Assembly (NCBI GenBank): GCA_017506865.1
Contig: JAFCMP010000334.1
Coordinates: forward strand, 1,426,001-1,490,000
Direction: 5' to 3'
Length of the DNA stretch: 64,000 nt
Source: Tribonema minus
Taxonomy: Eukaryota > Sar > Xanthophyceae > Tribonematales > Tribonemataceae
A model generated the notes under the pieces. The model was not told the origin of the DNA. It made no database searches and saw nothing but the letters and a program-made list of their open reading frames with translations. Numbering within the stretch: the first letter of the stretch is position 1; every line of letters starts with the position of its first letter. This document shows, in pieces, positions 1 through 10,246 of the stretch. Position numbers and translations under genes: made by a program.

Positions 1-2880
1 GCAGTGCCATGCGCTGCAGAGGTAGGTCATTGCTGAGCATGCGCCTTCACTCTTGAGCTATGAAAATTCCTTGCCAGTGTCGGCGTAGGCAGCGGCGGCG
101 CTGTGAGCAGCTCCCGTTAAAACTTCAGAGGTGGTGATGCTCAGGTGAACGCATCAAGCACGCGCGCGCCGCATGGCACGCCTCATGCGGAAGTGCCCGC
201 GTCTTTCAGCGGCGAGCGCTGCAGTTGTCGCTGCGACGGCGCAGGCGCCGTGTGTGCAGACGACGCTCGCGATGCCTTCACGCTTGCAAATTGCGTGCTG
301 CATAAGAGCAACTTGAACTTCAATTTTGCACCTTCAATCCTGATGACTGCTAAAAGTACGCTGCTCGGTGGCAGCAGCATGGACGATGCGCGCGGCCGCT
401 GACAGAAGCCTCCCCACGTTTTGCTCCCCGTACTGTTGAACCTGCAATACATACCCCTATGCAGCACCAAAGATACATACCTGTACATGCGTGTTGATTG
501 CCCCCCGTCTCCCCACGCCCCCGCACGTGACAGACAGCTTACCGAGACATGGTGCAACGACGCACAGCGCTCAACAACGGCAACACCGTAGATGGGGCGG
601 CCAGCGCGCCAGTACTGGCGCGTGCACACTACTTACCACCTTGCAGCAGCACGCCAAGGGCCGCGTACGGCAGCGCTCAGCACGTCGGCACCTGCTCTGC
701 CGCCGTGTGCGCATTTCAATGGGCGTACTGCTCTGCTCAGCAGACAACAATAGCTCTCGGACGCGCATGCGGCAGGCTTTTGGCGCGGTGACTTGAGGGC
801 GCGGTGCGCGGGGGGGCGGGGGCGGGGGGGGACTGGGGGGCGGGCGGAAAAGGGGGAAGGGGGAGGAGGGCCTCGCAACGATGGTCCCTGTGGAGAGCAA
901 TGTGGACAGTGCTTCAGCCGGAGCTGCGGGAGGGCGTGACGGAGAGGTATGCATGCACTACAGTTGGCGCCATTGGTGTTGTGCGTTCTTGTGCCGCCGG
1001 TGCACTAGCACAGCGGCGCCGGTGCGGCGCGCGTGTGTGTGCGTGAAATGTACGACTGCGCAACGAAGCGCGCGCGTGCGCGTCTGCACTGCCCATGTCA
1101 TCAGAAGCAGGGAGCAGGTCGCGCTGCCATGGGTGCTTGAGTGACCAGCACGGTGACGACGCTCGGACACGAGCGCACTGACAGCGCAACGTGGCATCGA
1201 GCCATGTACACGCATGTACGTATGCCTGAGCGTGCCTGCGAGGGTTTCATTGCGTTACGTGAGCGTACGCGCGCGGACAGCGTGCCACGACAAGGTTTGC
1301 AAGGCCGCATGCGGCGCTGCCGCGTCGCTAAGACGGCCAATCTCTCAGCGCACCTTACTCTTGAACTGCCGCGCAGGTCAGCTCACAAACGGTGGAGCAT
1401 GCCATCTCAGCGCTCAGAGCTGTGCCTGCGCAGTGAACAGCGTGCGCGCCGCAGAATACTGTCGACTAGCGGCTTTTTGCGCATTACGTGAGCGCGTGCG
1501 CGCGCGCACAGCACGTCATGACACAAGGTCCGCCAGGCTGCATGCGCGGCGCTGCCACATCGCTCAGTCCACCCTCTCAGTGCACCTCGCTCTTGTACTG
1601 CTCTCCTGTACTGCTGTGCAGGTCCAGTCAGCGGCAGTCGCGAACGGCAGAGCATGCCGTCTCAGTGCTCAGACCTGTGCTTGCACAGCTGCGCGCCGCA
1701 GACTACCGGGGACTAGCGGCTGCGCTTCAACACCGTTGTTGCAGAGCCCATTCGTCACGGCATCCCAGTGCCCTCGGCGACGGCGACGGCGGTCATTTGC
1801 ATGCGCGCCACTTCCGCCGCCGCCGCCACTGCCGCTGCTGCCGCTGCCTGCCGCCGCCGCCCAGTGGCGCCGCGACAAGCGCGGTGCATGCAGCCGAACA
1901 GTGACACGCATTTATTGGAATGCACGCGTATGTGCGTGCCTCCGGCGAGGTCAAGCAGCTCTGCCACCGCTCATGACGACAGGTTGATGCAATGGTCGGT
2001 AATGCAGTCGCGCGCGCTGCTGCTGCCACGCGTCGTTGTGCTCAAGCGGCTGTGCGACAGGGCCGTGGCCCACTGCGTGGCGGCTGTGACCCTGCGCTGC
2101 TGCCGTCAACGGCCACCGTGACGTTGTAGTTGTCAGCGGTTTGTGTGCGATGCACGATGACAAGAATACACTGCTGGTACCAATATGCTGCAAAAGGGCA
2201 AGAAACGAGGGGTACTTGCCTAGTATGCTGCCTGCCATGACTGTGCTCCTGCCTATGAGTAGTCGCCTTCGCATTGCACAGCACTTCTGAGCGCGCACTG
2301 CCACCAAAGTGTACCAGCCAGCCAGCGTTGATCGATGACAAGTGTCACAGCATGCATCCGCAGCGCTGCGAACAGTAGCAAAGCCAGCGGTTAACGTGGA
2401 CACACGTCAGTCTACATTGCACTGGCCTGAACGCAAAGAACCAATTTCCCCCCTAAAGCCTTCAACTCCTGGCAACACAGCCTTGCAGGCACAAAGCACT
2501 GCTGCATGTTGGCGTTTGGGCTCCTCATCCTATCAGATTCCTCTGTGGTATCCTTTGATGTTGCCATGATGTTCAAACCAATCTGGCAATCATATCTGTG
2601 TGCCGCTTCTGGTGCCTGTTGAGAATGCTGGCAGCTGGTTGGGAGTGCAAGGCGTCAGCTCATGTGCTCCGGTGAACACATGTCACCATGATGCTACGAG
2701 AGCACATCGCCTACCCTTGTAGTCCAGAGACTCATACCGTCACGTTCAGGTATGTGGTCATCTGACATGCATAGTCGCCTACAAAGGCATGTGCATACAA
2801 GAAAGCGCACAGACAACGGGGTCTTATCAATCACTCATTGCCTTAGCGTAGTCTTCATTTCTCCAAAAGCCCCCCCCCCT
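1..2880. other. Repeat-rich region, no gene seen
   Basis: No exon-like stretch with convincing splice sites, and no recognisable protein, on either strand. The open frames here are GC-driven and Arg/Ala/Cys-rich. The region holds G-rich tracts (about 805-865) and a diverged tandem duplication that is listed separately. Confidence 0.5.
1240..1735. repeat. Diverged tandem duplication, unit about 250 bp
   Basis: Two imperfect copies, about 1240-1480 and 1488-1735. They share in order: a GCATTACGTGAGCG-like start, a stretch around AAGGCCGCATGCGGCGCTGCC, a CTCTCAGTGCACCT-like stretch, GGAGCATGCCATCTCAG and GACTAGCGGCT. No coding signal is shared between the copies. Confidence 0.65.
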
Positions 2881-2951
2881 GTCGAGACGCCATGATTTCA
2901 AAACATTCGACGACGAGAGAGAGAGATAGCCAGACAGCGAGGGAGAGAGCA

Positions 2952-5900
2952 ATGTTCGGAGTTTGGGTGCTGATGCTGATGTGGGTACTGAGCCTGGTGA
3001 CGGAAGCTGGGGCAGCAGATGCTGCAATCACTGAGGACGTCGAGGTAACGACCTCGTGGAGGCTTGCTCAAGCCCGTTGTCTGCGAGTCACACGCCGAGC
3101 TGAGAAGATCAGGGCGTGCCATATGTCTGGTTTGCTTCCGTGTTGAGCCCTAGCAGCCCCCTGTGTGCCGTGCGGCTTGCCGTTCATCGCTCAACTCACC
3201 ACATGCCCTCGGCCGTTGTCTTGCACTACCTTGCTGAGCCATCAGTTTGTGAGCCAGGCGCAGCTGGAGCTGGGCGAGAGCGTGGAGTTCGAGTTCTCCC
3301 CTGGGGCCACGCTGCGCTACTGGCAGCTGGCCGTGATGGGCAAGGCGGTGATGGGTTTTACAGGTGAGAGCATGGAACAGTCGGTTTACAATCACCGAGC
3401 TGGCTACTCTCATTCATCAACATTCACAGGCACGGATTAGAACCAGCGTCAGGCTGACCTAGACCGCAGCCGGTGGCTGTCCTGCCATGTAATCCAATGT
3501 CTTCAACGACGTCGTCGTGGGAGCCAGTTAGAGCCGCAGGTGCCTTGTAATTCCCATCGCCTCATCGAGGCTGTCGGCCTTTACGACTAGATATCAGCCG
3601 CCAGCGCAGCTGCCGGCAGAGCAGACCGCGCCTGCATCAGGCCATCGACCTGCTGTCGTGATTTCTCGTACGCGTAGCGTGTGGGAGGCTCCGTCGTGGG
3701 CTGTGCCCGGCTGCCATGGGCCACTCATGACTCTCATCCACTGGCTGCCCACTGTGTTGGTCACCTCTCAGGTTGAAGCCAGCTCACAGAGTGACGTGCC
3801 TTCACATGTGCAGTTGCGCCTGTGGCCGTAGGAGGTGCAAATTAAGCCAGTCCTTGAGTTTTTATTACAATTTCAGAGAAGTGGACTTTGAGATCAGCGG
3901 ACAAGCGCCGCTCCTGCAGTGCCGAAGCCGGTATTGCGCTGTGCGGGCGCGCTGGTGGTGGCCGCGCCACAGAGCGCGCACAGCGCTCACGCGCGCAAGG
4001 CCAGACAAGCACGTTGAAATGTCCTGCGACATCCGAAATACTTTCGGCTCGGACGGCAGTGCTGCGACCATCCATCTGTTGCTCAGCAAGGCACACGTGT
4101 TGAGCGCTGTCACCGCGCGCGCCACCTCACGCACCCGTCAGTGCGCGGGTTGCTCAGCACATGCTAGGACGCTCCTGCCACTGCGCCGCCCGTGCCACTG
4201 CCCAGCGCCGCTGCGCGCGCGCGCGTGACCGTGCCCCTCGCTTCTTGCCGTCATTGCGGCGCCTGCGCGTCCTGTTGACGCACCCCGCGGCGTCGGGCGA
4301 CCTGGTCCTCATGAGGACTGACGACGGGCACATATGCTGGGTGGTGCCGAGCGCGCGCGACCCGCTTGCGCGCGCCGTAGCGCATGCCGCCAAGTCGGCC
4401 ACGCGCGCGCACAACGCCACCCAGCACATGTCACCGTCGTCCGTCCTCATTAGGACCAGATCGCCCCATGCTGCGGAGCGCGTCAAGTGGACGACTGGGG
4501 GTCAGAGATGGCGGCGAACAGCCAGGCGCGCCGTTTCGCGCATGCTGCGTGCAGGGCCTGTGTGTCACGCGCAGCCTCCGCCGAGTCCGCGAAACGCGCC
4601 CTTACCTGCGCGCGTACTCACATGCAAATAGCAGTAACTGCAGTCAATCTGTACGTATTCATGTTACGTGCGCCCTGTCCATTCAGCGACATGCACGCCG
4701 TTCGCCGCCGCTGCAGGCTGTTCCCGATGCCCGCGCCAACCCCGATAACCCAGTGCTCAGCCCTGGCTGCCACTCTGGTGACTCACATACATGAATGACT
4801 CAAGTACTCACTCACTCACTCAACACCTGCCGCAGGCCGGCACCGAGATGCCGCCACTCGGGAGGCAGCGCTCCGACCATCCATCTGTTGCTCACCAAGG
4901 CACGTATGTAAGCGCTGTCACCACGCGCGCGCCGCCTCATGCACGCGGCGCCCGCTCGCAAGTCATCTATCCTGCACTAGGGTACTCCCGCCACTGCGCG
5001 GCCCGTGCTGCTGCCAGCGCGCCGCGCGCGCGTGCGCGACCACGCCTCTGCGATCTCTGACCCCCAGTCGTCCCCCTGTTGGTGCACTCGGCACCTGTGC
5101 CGCCCCGCCATCATCTCTCATCCCCACTCGTCCCGTTGACGCACTCCGCAGCGACCGGCGATCTGGTCCTCATGAGGACGGACGACAGGGACATCCGCTG
5201 GGTGGCGCCGGGCGCGCGCGGCCGGCTCGGCGGCGTGCGCTACAGCGTGCGCAAGTTTGCGGCGCGCGCCGTGTGGAACTGGAAGACGGCGCGACTGAGC
5301 GAGCACAACGCGACGGTGGCCTCCCTTCCGATGGAGGCGCACTTCGACGCCGCGCACCTGGCGCGCCGCGGGCCGTGCGTGCGGTGCGCGGCGGAGGTCG
5401 CGGACGACGGCACGTGAGTGTGACGCTCCCGCGCTTGAAGTACGAGGGCGCGCAGCGCTCAGCGGCATGTATATGTGTAGTTGTGAGTGACGCTCCTCGG
5501 CGGCGCGCGCGCGTGAAGTACGAGGTCAAGCAGTGCTCAGCGGCATGTATATGTGTACTTGTGAGTGACGCTCCGCGGCGGTGCGCGCGCTTGAAGTACG
5601 AGGGCGCGCAGTGCTCAGCGGCATGTGTATTGTGAGTGACGCTCCTCGGCGGCCCGCGCGCTTGAAGTACGAGGGCACGCAGTGCTCAGCAGCATGTGTA
5701 TAAAGCTGTTAGTGACGCTCCGCGGCGGTGCGCGCTTGAAGTACGAAGGCACACGGTGCTCAGCAGCATGTATATGTGTAGTTGTGAGTGACGCTCCCGC
5801 GGCGCCGCGGCGCCGCGTGCGCTCTTGAAGTGCGAGGGCACACATTGCTCAGCACGTTGTAGTTGTGAGTGACGCTCCCGCAGTGCTGCGGCGGCGCGTG

Positions 5901-8658
5901 CGCTTGAAGTACGAGGTCACGCAGTGTTCAGCAGCATGTACATGTAGTTGAGAGCAACGCTCCCGCGGCGCCGCGGCGGCGCGCGCGCTTGAAGTACGAG
6001 CGCACGCAGTGCTCAGCAGCATGTACATGGAGATGAACGTGGCGGCGAAGAGCGTTAGCGTCGCGCGCTGCTCGTGTGCGCGCCGCTTAAGCGTGTTGAA
6101 GTAGGCAGAGAGCGTTGCTGAGCGCTGCGTAAGGGCACCAGCTGTGCTAAGTTCATCGGCAACATTGCTCAGCATGTCAATTGTGAGTGCCGCAGCAAAG
6201 TGCGCGAGTACTGCGCAGCTACGTGCGTGCGCAGTGCGCTGCACGGAGACGTGTTGGAGTTGGCAGTGATCATGGCTGAGTGCTGTGCATGGGTGCTGGT
6301 AAGGTTGTCAGCGCCGGCGCGCTGGCGCAGGCTGGGACGTCACCTATTCATCAACTTCAGGTGCCGCGGCTCTGAGGTAAATTTGAACTGCCATCAACAA
6401 GCGCGCGATTCCAGGCAGCAAGCGTAGCTCGCGGGCGCTCGTGAGTTGAAGTCCGGCATTGCGCCTAAACCGCACCATTTTTCAACTCAAACTGCTTGTG
6501 CTCACATTGGCCGTGAGAAAGGGCAGCGGGTCCGTGAAGAAACAGTAGATGAAGGCAGAGTCGCATAGACGGACACTTTGCTGCAACGCTGCTGCGCACA
6601 CATCAACGCATGAACTTCATTCGTTTGAACTCAAACCCCCTTCGTCTCACTTGCGTTGCAGGGTCGTGGTGAAGGAGGGGAAGAAGATCCTGTGGCAAGG
6701 GGCACCTCCAGCGCCTTCTCTCTGGCAGCTGGTGAGTAGAAGACTGTGCGTATGGACAGCTATTGCGCAAGTGCACTTCATGGCTACTCATGCTGCTCCT
6801 CTGCATCTTGCACGTATGCACAACAATGCTTTCGTCATTCCTGCTCGCTCGCTGCGTCTCAGCCATCTTGCATCTGATGATCACATGCCACACACTCTTG
6901 CGCCGAACGCTCTGTTCAGGGCAACAATGTGCAAGAACCCGCACGCCCTTCTTCAACTTCAACCCCCCCCCCCACCCCCCCACGCCTCCATCAAGCGTGT
7001 ACGTTTTCTCAAAACACTCAAAAGCTCTAACCCCCTCGAAGGCAATGGAACCCATTCCTGCATCACTCCGGCCTTTGCTGCAGACGACTGAGGAGTTGTA
7101 TGCACAGTCGGAGAAGACACTGGAGCCGGGTTTCCGCGCCGGCGCCAAACACGCGCTCCGCGGCGTCATGCAGAGCCTCGCCGCCAGATTCAACTTGGCC
7201 TCTGAAGATGCTGATGAATCGGGCGACGTTGACCCTGCAGCCTCCGCCAGCAGCACGTCCGACAGCGGCGACAGCAGCAGTTGGAGCGCCGCCGCTGATG
7301 CCGACGACGCTGCCGCTGCCACCGCCGCCGCTGCCGCCGCCCCCGCCGACATGCCTGCGCACGCCGTCGTCGCCGTTGCGCGCGGCGCTGCCGCCACCGC
7401 CGCCGACGTCGCCGCGCACGCTGCGGCTCTGGAAGCACACTTTCTAGCCGTCGACCGCGCCACCGCTTTCAGCAGGGACGTGGCCAGCACAGCGTCCCTC
7501 GACGCGGACCTCAGACTGGCTGCCGATGTTGGGGACCTGCAGGAGGCCAGAGGGGCGGCCGAGGACAGCGCAGAAGCAGCGGCGGAGGAGGTCGCCGCCA
7601 CCAGCGCTGCCGCCGCCGCCGCCGCCGACATCGCCAGCGACATGCGGCAGCGGCTGCTGCAGTGGCAGCGCGCGAAGGAGCAGCAGCAGGCGACGCCGCC
7701 GCAGCAGCAGCGGCGGAGCTTGCGTGACTCCTGTTGGCAGTGGCTTCAGGAGGTCATCACTCGCGCAGGAGAGAAAAATGCCGCCAAAGCCGAAGAAGCT
7801 GCGGCGCACGCTGCCGCCGCTGCTGCTGAGGCAAAGCAGGCGTTGCGGCGGGTGACAGCGGAAGGGAAGCGGCTCGTGAGGCGACAGCTCAAAGTCTACG
7901 ACGCTAGCATGCTGCTCACGGGCAGGCTGCGGCAGGAGCTGTTCCGGCTGCATGGGCAGGGCGACCAGCAGTGGGAGGCCTTTGAGCACCAGCGCCAGCA
8001 GCTGCAGCGCCCGCAACGCCTGCAGCGCCCGGAGGAGCTGCGCAGAGAGCTCCTGCGGCAGCAGCAGCAGCTAGACAGGGACCGCGCGCAGCGCCAGAAG
8101 CAGCAGGCCAAGGAGACGCGGCTGCTGCAGAAGGAGCAGCGCGCGCTGCCGCGGCGGCAGCGGCGGCAGCAGCAGCGCGAGGAGCGGCGGCAGCGCGCGC
8201 AGCAGGAACGCCAGGAAAAGCAGCAGCAGCGGCAGCAGCGGCGGCAGCGCGAGGCGCAGCGGCGCGCGGCCGAGGCCCACGAGCGCGAGCAGCAGGAGCA
8301 GCGCACGCGGCAGTGGCTGCAGCGCTCGGCGCAGGAGCACGGGTTCTCTGCCGCGGGCGGCGCTGCGGGCGTCGCGACGGCAGCACAGGGCGACGACGCA
8401 GCCGCCGCCGCCGCCGCCACTACGAACCCTGACCAGTTCGTGCCGCTGGCGGTGCTGCTGCTGTTTGCGCTGTTCCGCGCGAGCATCGGGGAGCACCGCC
8501 GCCGCACCATCGTGGCGGCGGCGGCGGTGTTTGTGGCCGTGCACGCGTGGGCGCTGCGCGCCGCGCTGCTGCAGCACCTCGCCGCCTCTGACGCCTACGC
8601 AGGCGGCATGCAGCCCGGCCAGGTGTACGAGGCTGCCACGGAGTGGGTGGACTTGTAG
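2952..8658 (+). CDS. Signal-peptide, GOLD-like, coiled-coil membrane protein (multi-exon)
   Basis: Phase-consistent exons: 2952-3044, 3246-3363, 3879-3930, 6662-6731 and 7084-8658, giving about 635 aa. Residues 1-21 form a classic signal peptide (MFGVWVLMLMWVLSLV then TEAGA). Residues 32-110 (LELGESVEFEF, SPGATLRYWQLAV, EVDFEISG, VVVKEGKKILWQG) resemble the beta strands of GOLD domains as in p24/emp24 and Sec14-like proteins. About 167-304 is Ala-rich. About 294-532 is a Gln/Arg/Glu-rich coiled coil. Two hydrophobic segments follow (about 564-580 and 586-611), then a short tail ending EWVDL. Signal peptide, GOLD, coiled coil, membrane anchor is the p24 cargo-receptor order, but with a greatly enlarged coil; a role in the secretory pathway is inference. 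The middle is uncertain: 5152-5413 is an open, phase-compatible exon that could replace 3879-3930, and exon 3 relies on a weak acceptor. Confidence 0.55.
4055..5250. repeat. Direct and inverted duplication of an exon start with its upstream intron
   Basis: About 4055-4390 and 4868-5250 are diverged direct copies. Both contain GACCATCCATCTGTTGCTCA, then CTGTCACC, then the GACCTGGTCCTCATGAGGAC-type exon start. A third copy lies inverted at about 4525-4370, abutting the first, so that 4272-4487 is a large fold-back with arms near 100 bp. The inverted copy keeps an acceptor-like CTCCGCAG; the direct upstream copy has lost it (CCCCGCGG). Confidence 0.75.
5152..5413 (+). CDS. Candidate internal exon of the GOLD-like gene
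   Basis: An open stretch encoding GDLVLMRTDDRDIRWVAPG through to VRCAAEVADDG. It is bounded by CTCCGCAG and CAC|GTGAGT. Its start phase fits the exon ending at 3363 and its end phase fits the exon starting at 6662, so it can be spliced between them, but not together with 3879-3930. Truncated copies of its first 100 bases or so occur upstream in both orientations. That is the pattern seen around genuine exons elsewhere in this window, and it supports this exon being real. The peptide has no family I recognise. Confidence 0.45.
5420..6045. repeat. Minisatellite array, about 8 units of 73-90 bp
   Basis: The core TTGAAGTACGAGGGC, then CGCAGTGCTCAGC, GCATGTA and TTGTGAGTGACGCTCC, recurs from about 5435 to 6030 with a period of 73-90 bp. 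It lies in the large intron of the GOLD-like gene, right after the candidate exon 5152-5413, and each unit carries a GTGAGTGACG donor-like word. The 5413 donor is followed by the same TGTGACGCTCC, so the array may derive from that junction. Confidence 0.8.
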
Positions 8659-10246
8659 AGCGGTGATGATGTCTATGTAGGACGGTGGCCCGGGCGGCGC
8701 TGTCACGACGCTCGTGTATGCGGTGTACGTAGTGATTTGCCGGTCGTGCGCGTGCCCCAGGGCGCCTGTGTCGCACTGTCCGTGAGATTGTGTTGTGATG
8801 CTGCGACGCGACGGGGGGGTCTAGAGTTCTTTGAAGTTCCTTATTTCATGAAGCGCTTATTAGCGCAACATGCGCCTGCCCTCCGTGAGCAGCGCCAAGG
8901 GGAGAGTAGGGCGCACATGCGCAGCATGCAGGTCCCGTATTGATGCAGAATTCCAGCTGGTGGCGGTTTGTTAGCGAGCGCTGACACCGACACTGGCATC
9001 GATACCCGTGGACTGCACTACCAGTATGTGGTGACAGGAGCTCGTGCGTGGTTCCCGCAGGGGGGATCAGCGCGAGCAATGCGGGTATCGAGCGCACCTT
9101 TGACTCCCGCTCTCTGAGCGGTTGTAGTATCGAGGTGACTCGTAAGAGTAGGGGGGCAGCATATATGGCAGCCCTTTTCGCATCGCAGCACCTTTCAAGT
9201 CTGATTTGACTCAACGAGTGCAGGATTTGTTCTGAAACTCTTTGGTGGGGAAAGACTCATCTTGATGTTAGGTGTTGGTTGTGGTGGTGAGGTGGAGTGT
9301 GCTGTTTGTGATGGTGAAGTCAGAGCGGCACGTGCCAAATGCAGTCGCGCGCGATATTTGGTTCTTCTGTGGTGCTTCTTTGCCATGTTGTTTGCCATGT
9401 CCTGCATGTAAGGTCGCCCTGTCTGCTGTCCGCTTGCGGTGTCTGCTGTTCGTAATGTGTGCACTCCGTGCTCTCAGTTGAGTAATCAGTAAGCAATGTC
9501 TTCACGACAGCTGCCATGTTGGGCTGCCCACAGAAGCACGCTACGCGTACGTGATGCGCTCATGTGCATTGACTGTAGACCGACTACACAGCTTCGATTC
9601 TGGCCCGTTCTTGTTGAGCTGATGAGCTCACGATGCGCTCACCTGCCCATACTGCTGAAATACTGCCACTGCCTCCACGGATGTTGGCTGCTGCGTGCAC
9701 TGTTGGTCTGTCCAATGGTACTGTTCCTGACACAAGAAATACTGTGGCAAGTGATGTGCATGCAAAGCGCTTGGTGTCAAAAACCTACAACAACGCTATG
9801 AGTCCCACCTTTTTGCAATGGCTGCAAGGTGACATTCTCGGTGTCCCCTGCGCCAAGGATTGACTGCACTGGCATATGTGCACGTGCCTTTCCAAATATG
9901 TGCAATGCGCTAGAAATGAATTTTTGCAGATTTACATGATTCAAATGACTCAAATATGTAACACAAACAATATTGGCAGTGCAAGACAGGTAGAGTCAAA
10001 GCGTGCCGCCGGTCAAAAAAAAGAAAACACTTCAAGTTCAACTGGTTGTTTTGAAATGCCGCTACACTCGCCTGACGTACAAAGACTAGCTCCATGGCCC
10101 AATGTGCACTGGTCCTTTGCGTTCACGCAAAAGTTTACTGCCCTTCTGTGCGAACAGCAAGGTGAATGGGGAAGTTCACCTTCAACTTCACGTGAAATTG
10201 GCGCTCTGTGTTCAAAAAATGTCTCACGAGCGTGCCAAGGCGCAGC
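8659..10246. other. Intergenic, no gene seen
   Basis: Between the GOLD-like gene and the kinase gene. It contains one member of an inverted dispersed repeat pair (9329-9405). From about 9,880 to 10,060 it is AT-richer than the surroundings. No recognisable promoter box can be assigned with confidence. Confidence 0.4.
9329..9405 (+). repeat. Dispersed repeat, partner inverted at 21497-21575
   Basis: The segment with CACGTGCCAAATGC, GTCGCGCGCGATATTTGG and TTCTTCTG, ending TTTGCCATG, matches the reverse complement of 21497-21575. Both copies are open in the corresponding frame (VARDIWFFC). This could be a remnant of a coding transposable element or chance. Confidence 0.6.

Noticed and set aside
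1214-1987. 257-codon open frame on + in the first 2 kb
   Set aside because: Arg/Cys/Ala-rich translation across a tandem duplication, with no motif or splice context. Long open frames are common by chance in such GC-rich sequence.
5420-6045. CRISPR-like appearance of the tandem array
   Set aside because: Units are contiguous and degenerate without unique spacers of fixed length, and the context is a eukaryotic intron.
7063-8706. Several long minus-strand frames opposite the coiled-coil exon
   Set aside because: Leu/Arg/Cys- or Ala-rich mirror translations of CAG/GCC-type codons. The plus frame explains the region and ends in clear hydrophobic segments.
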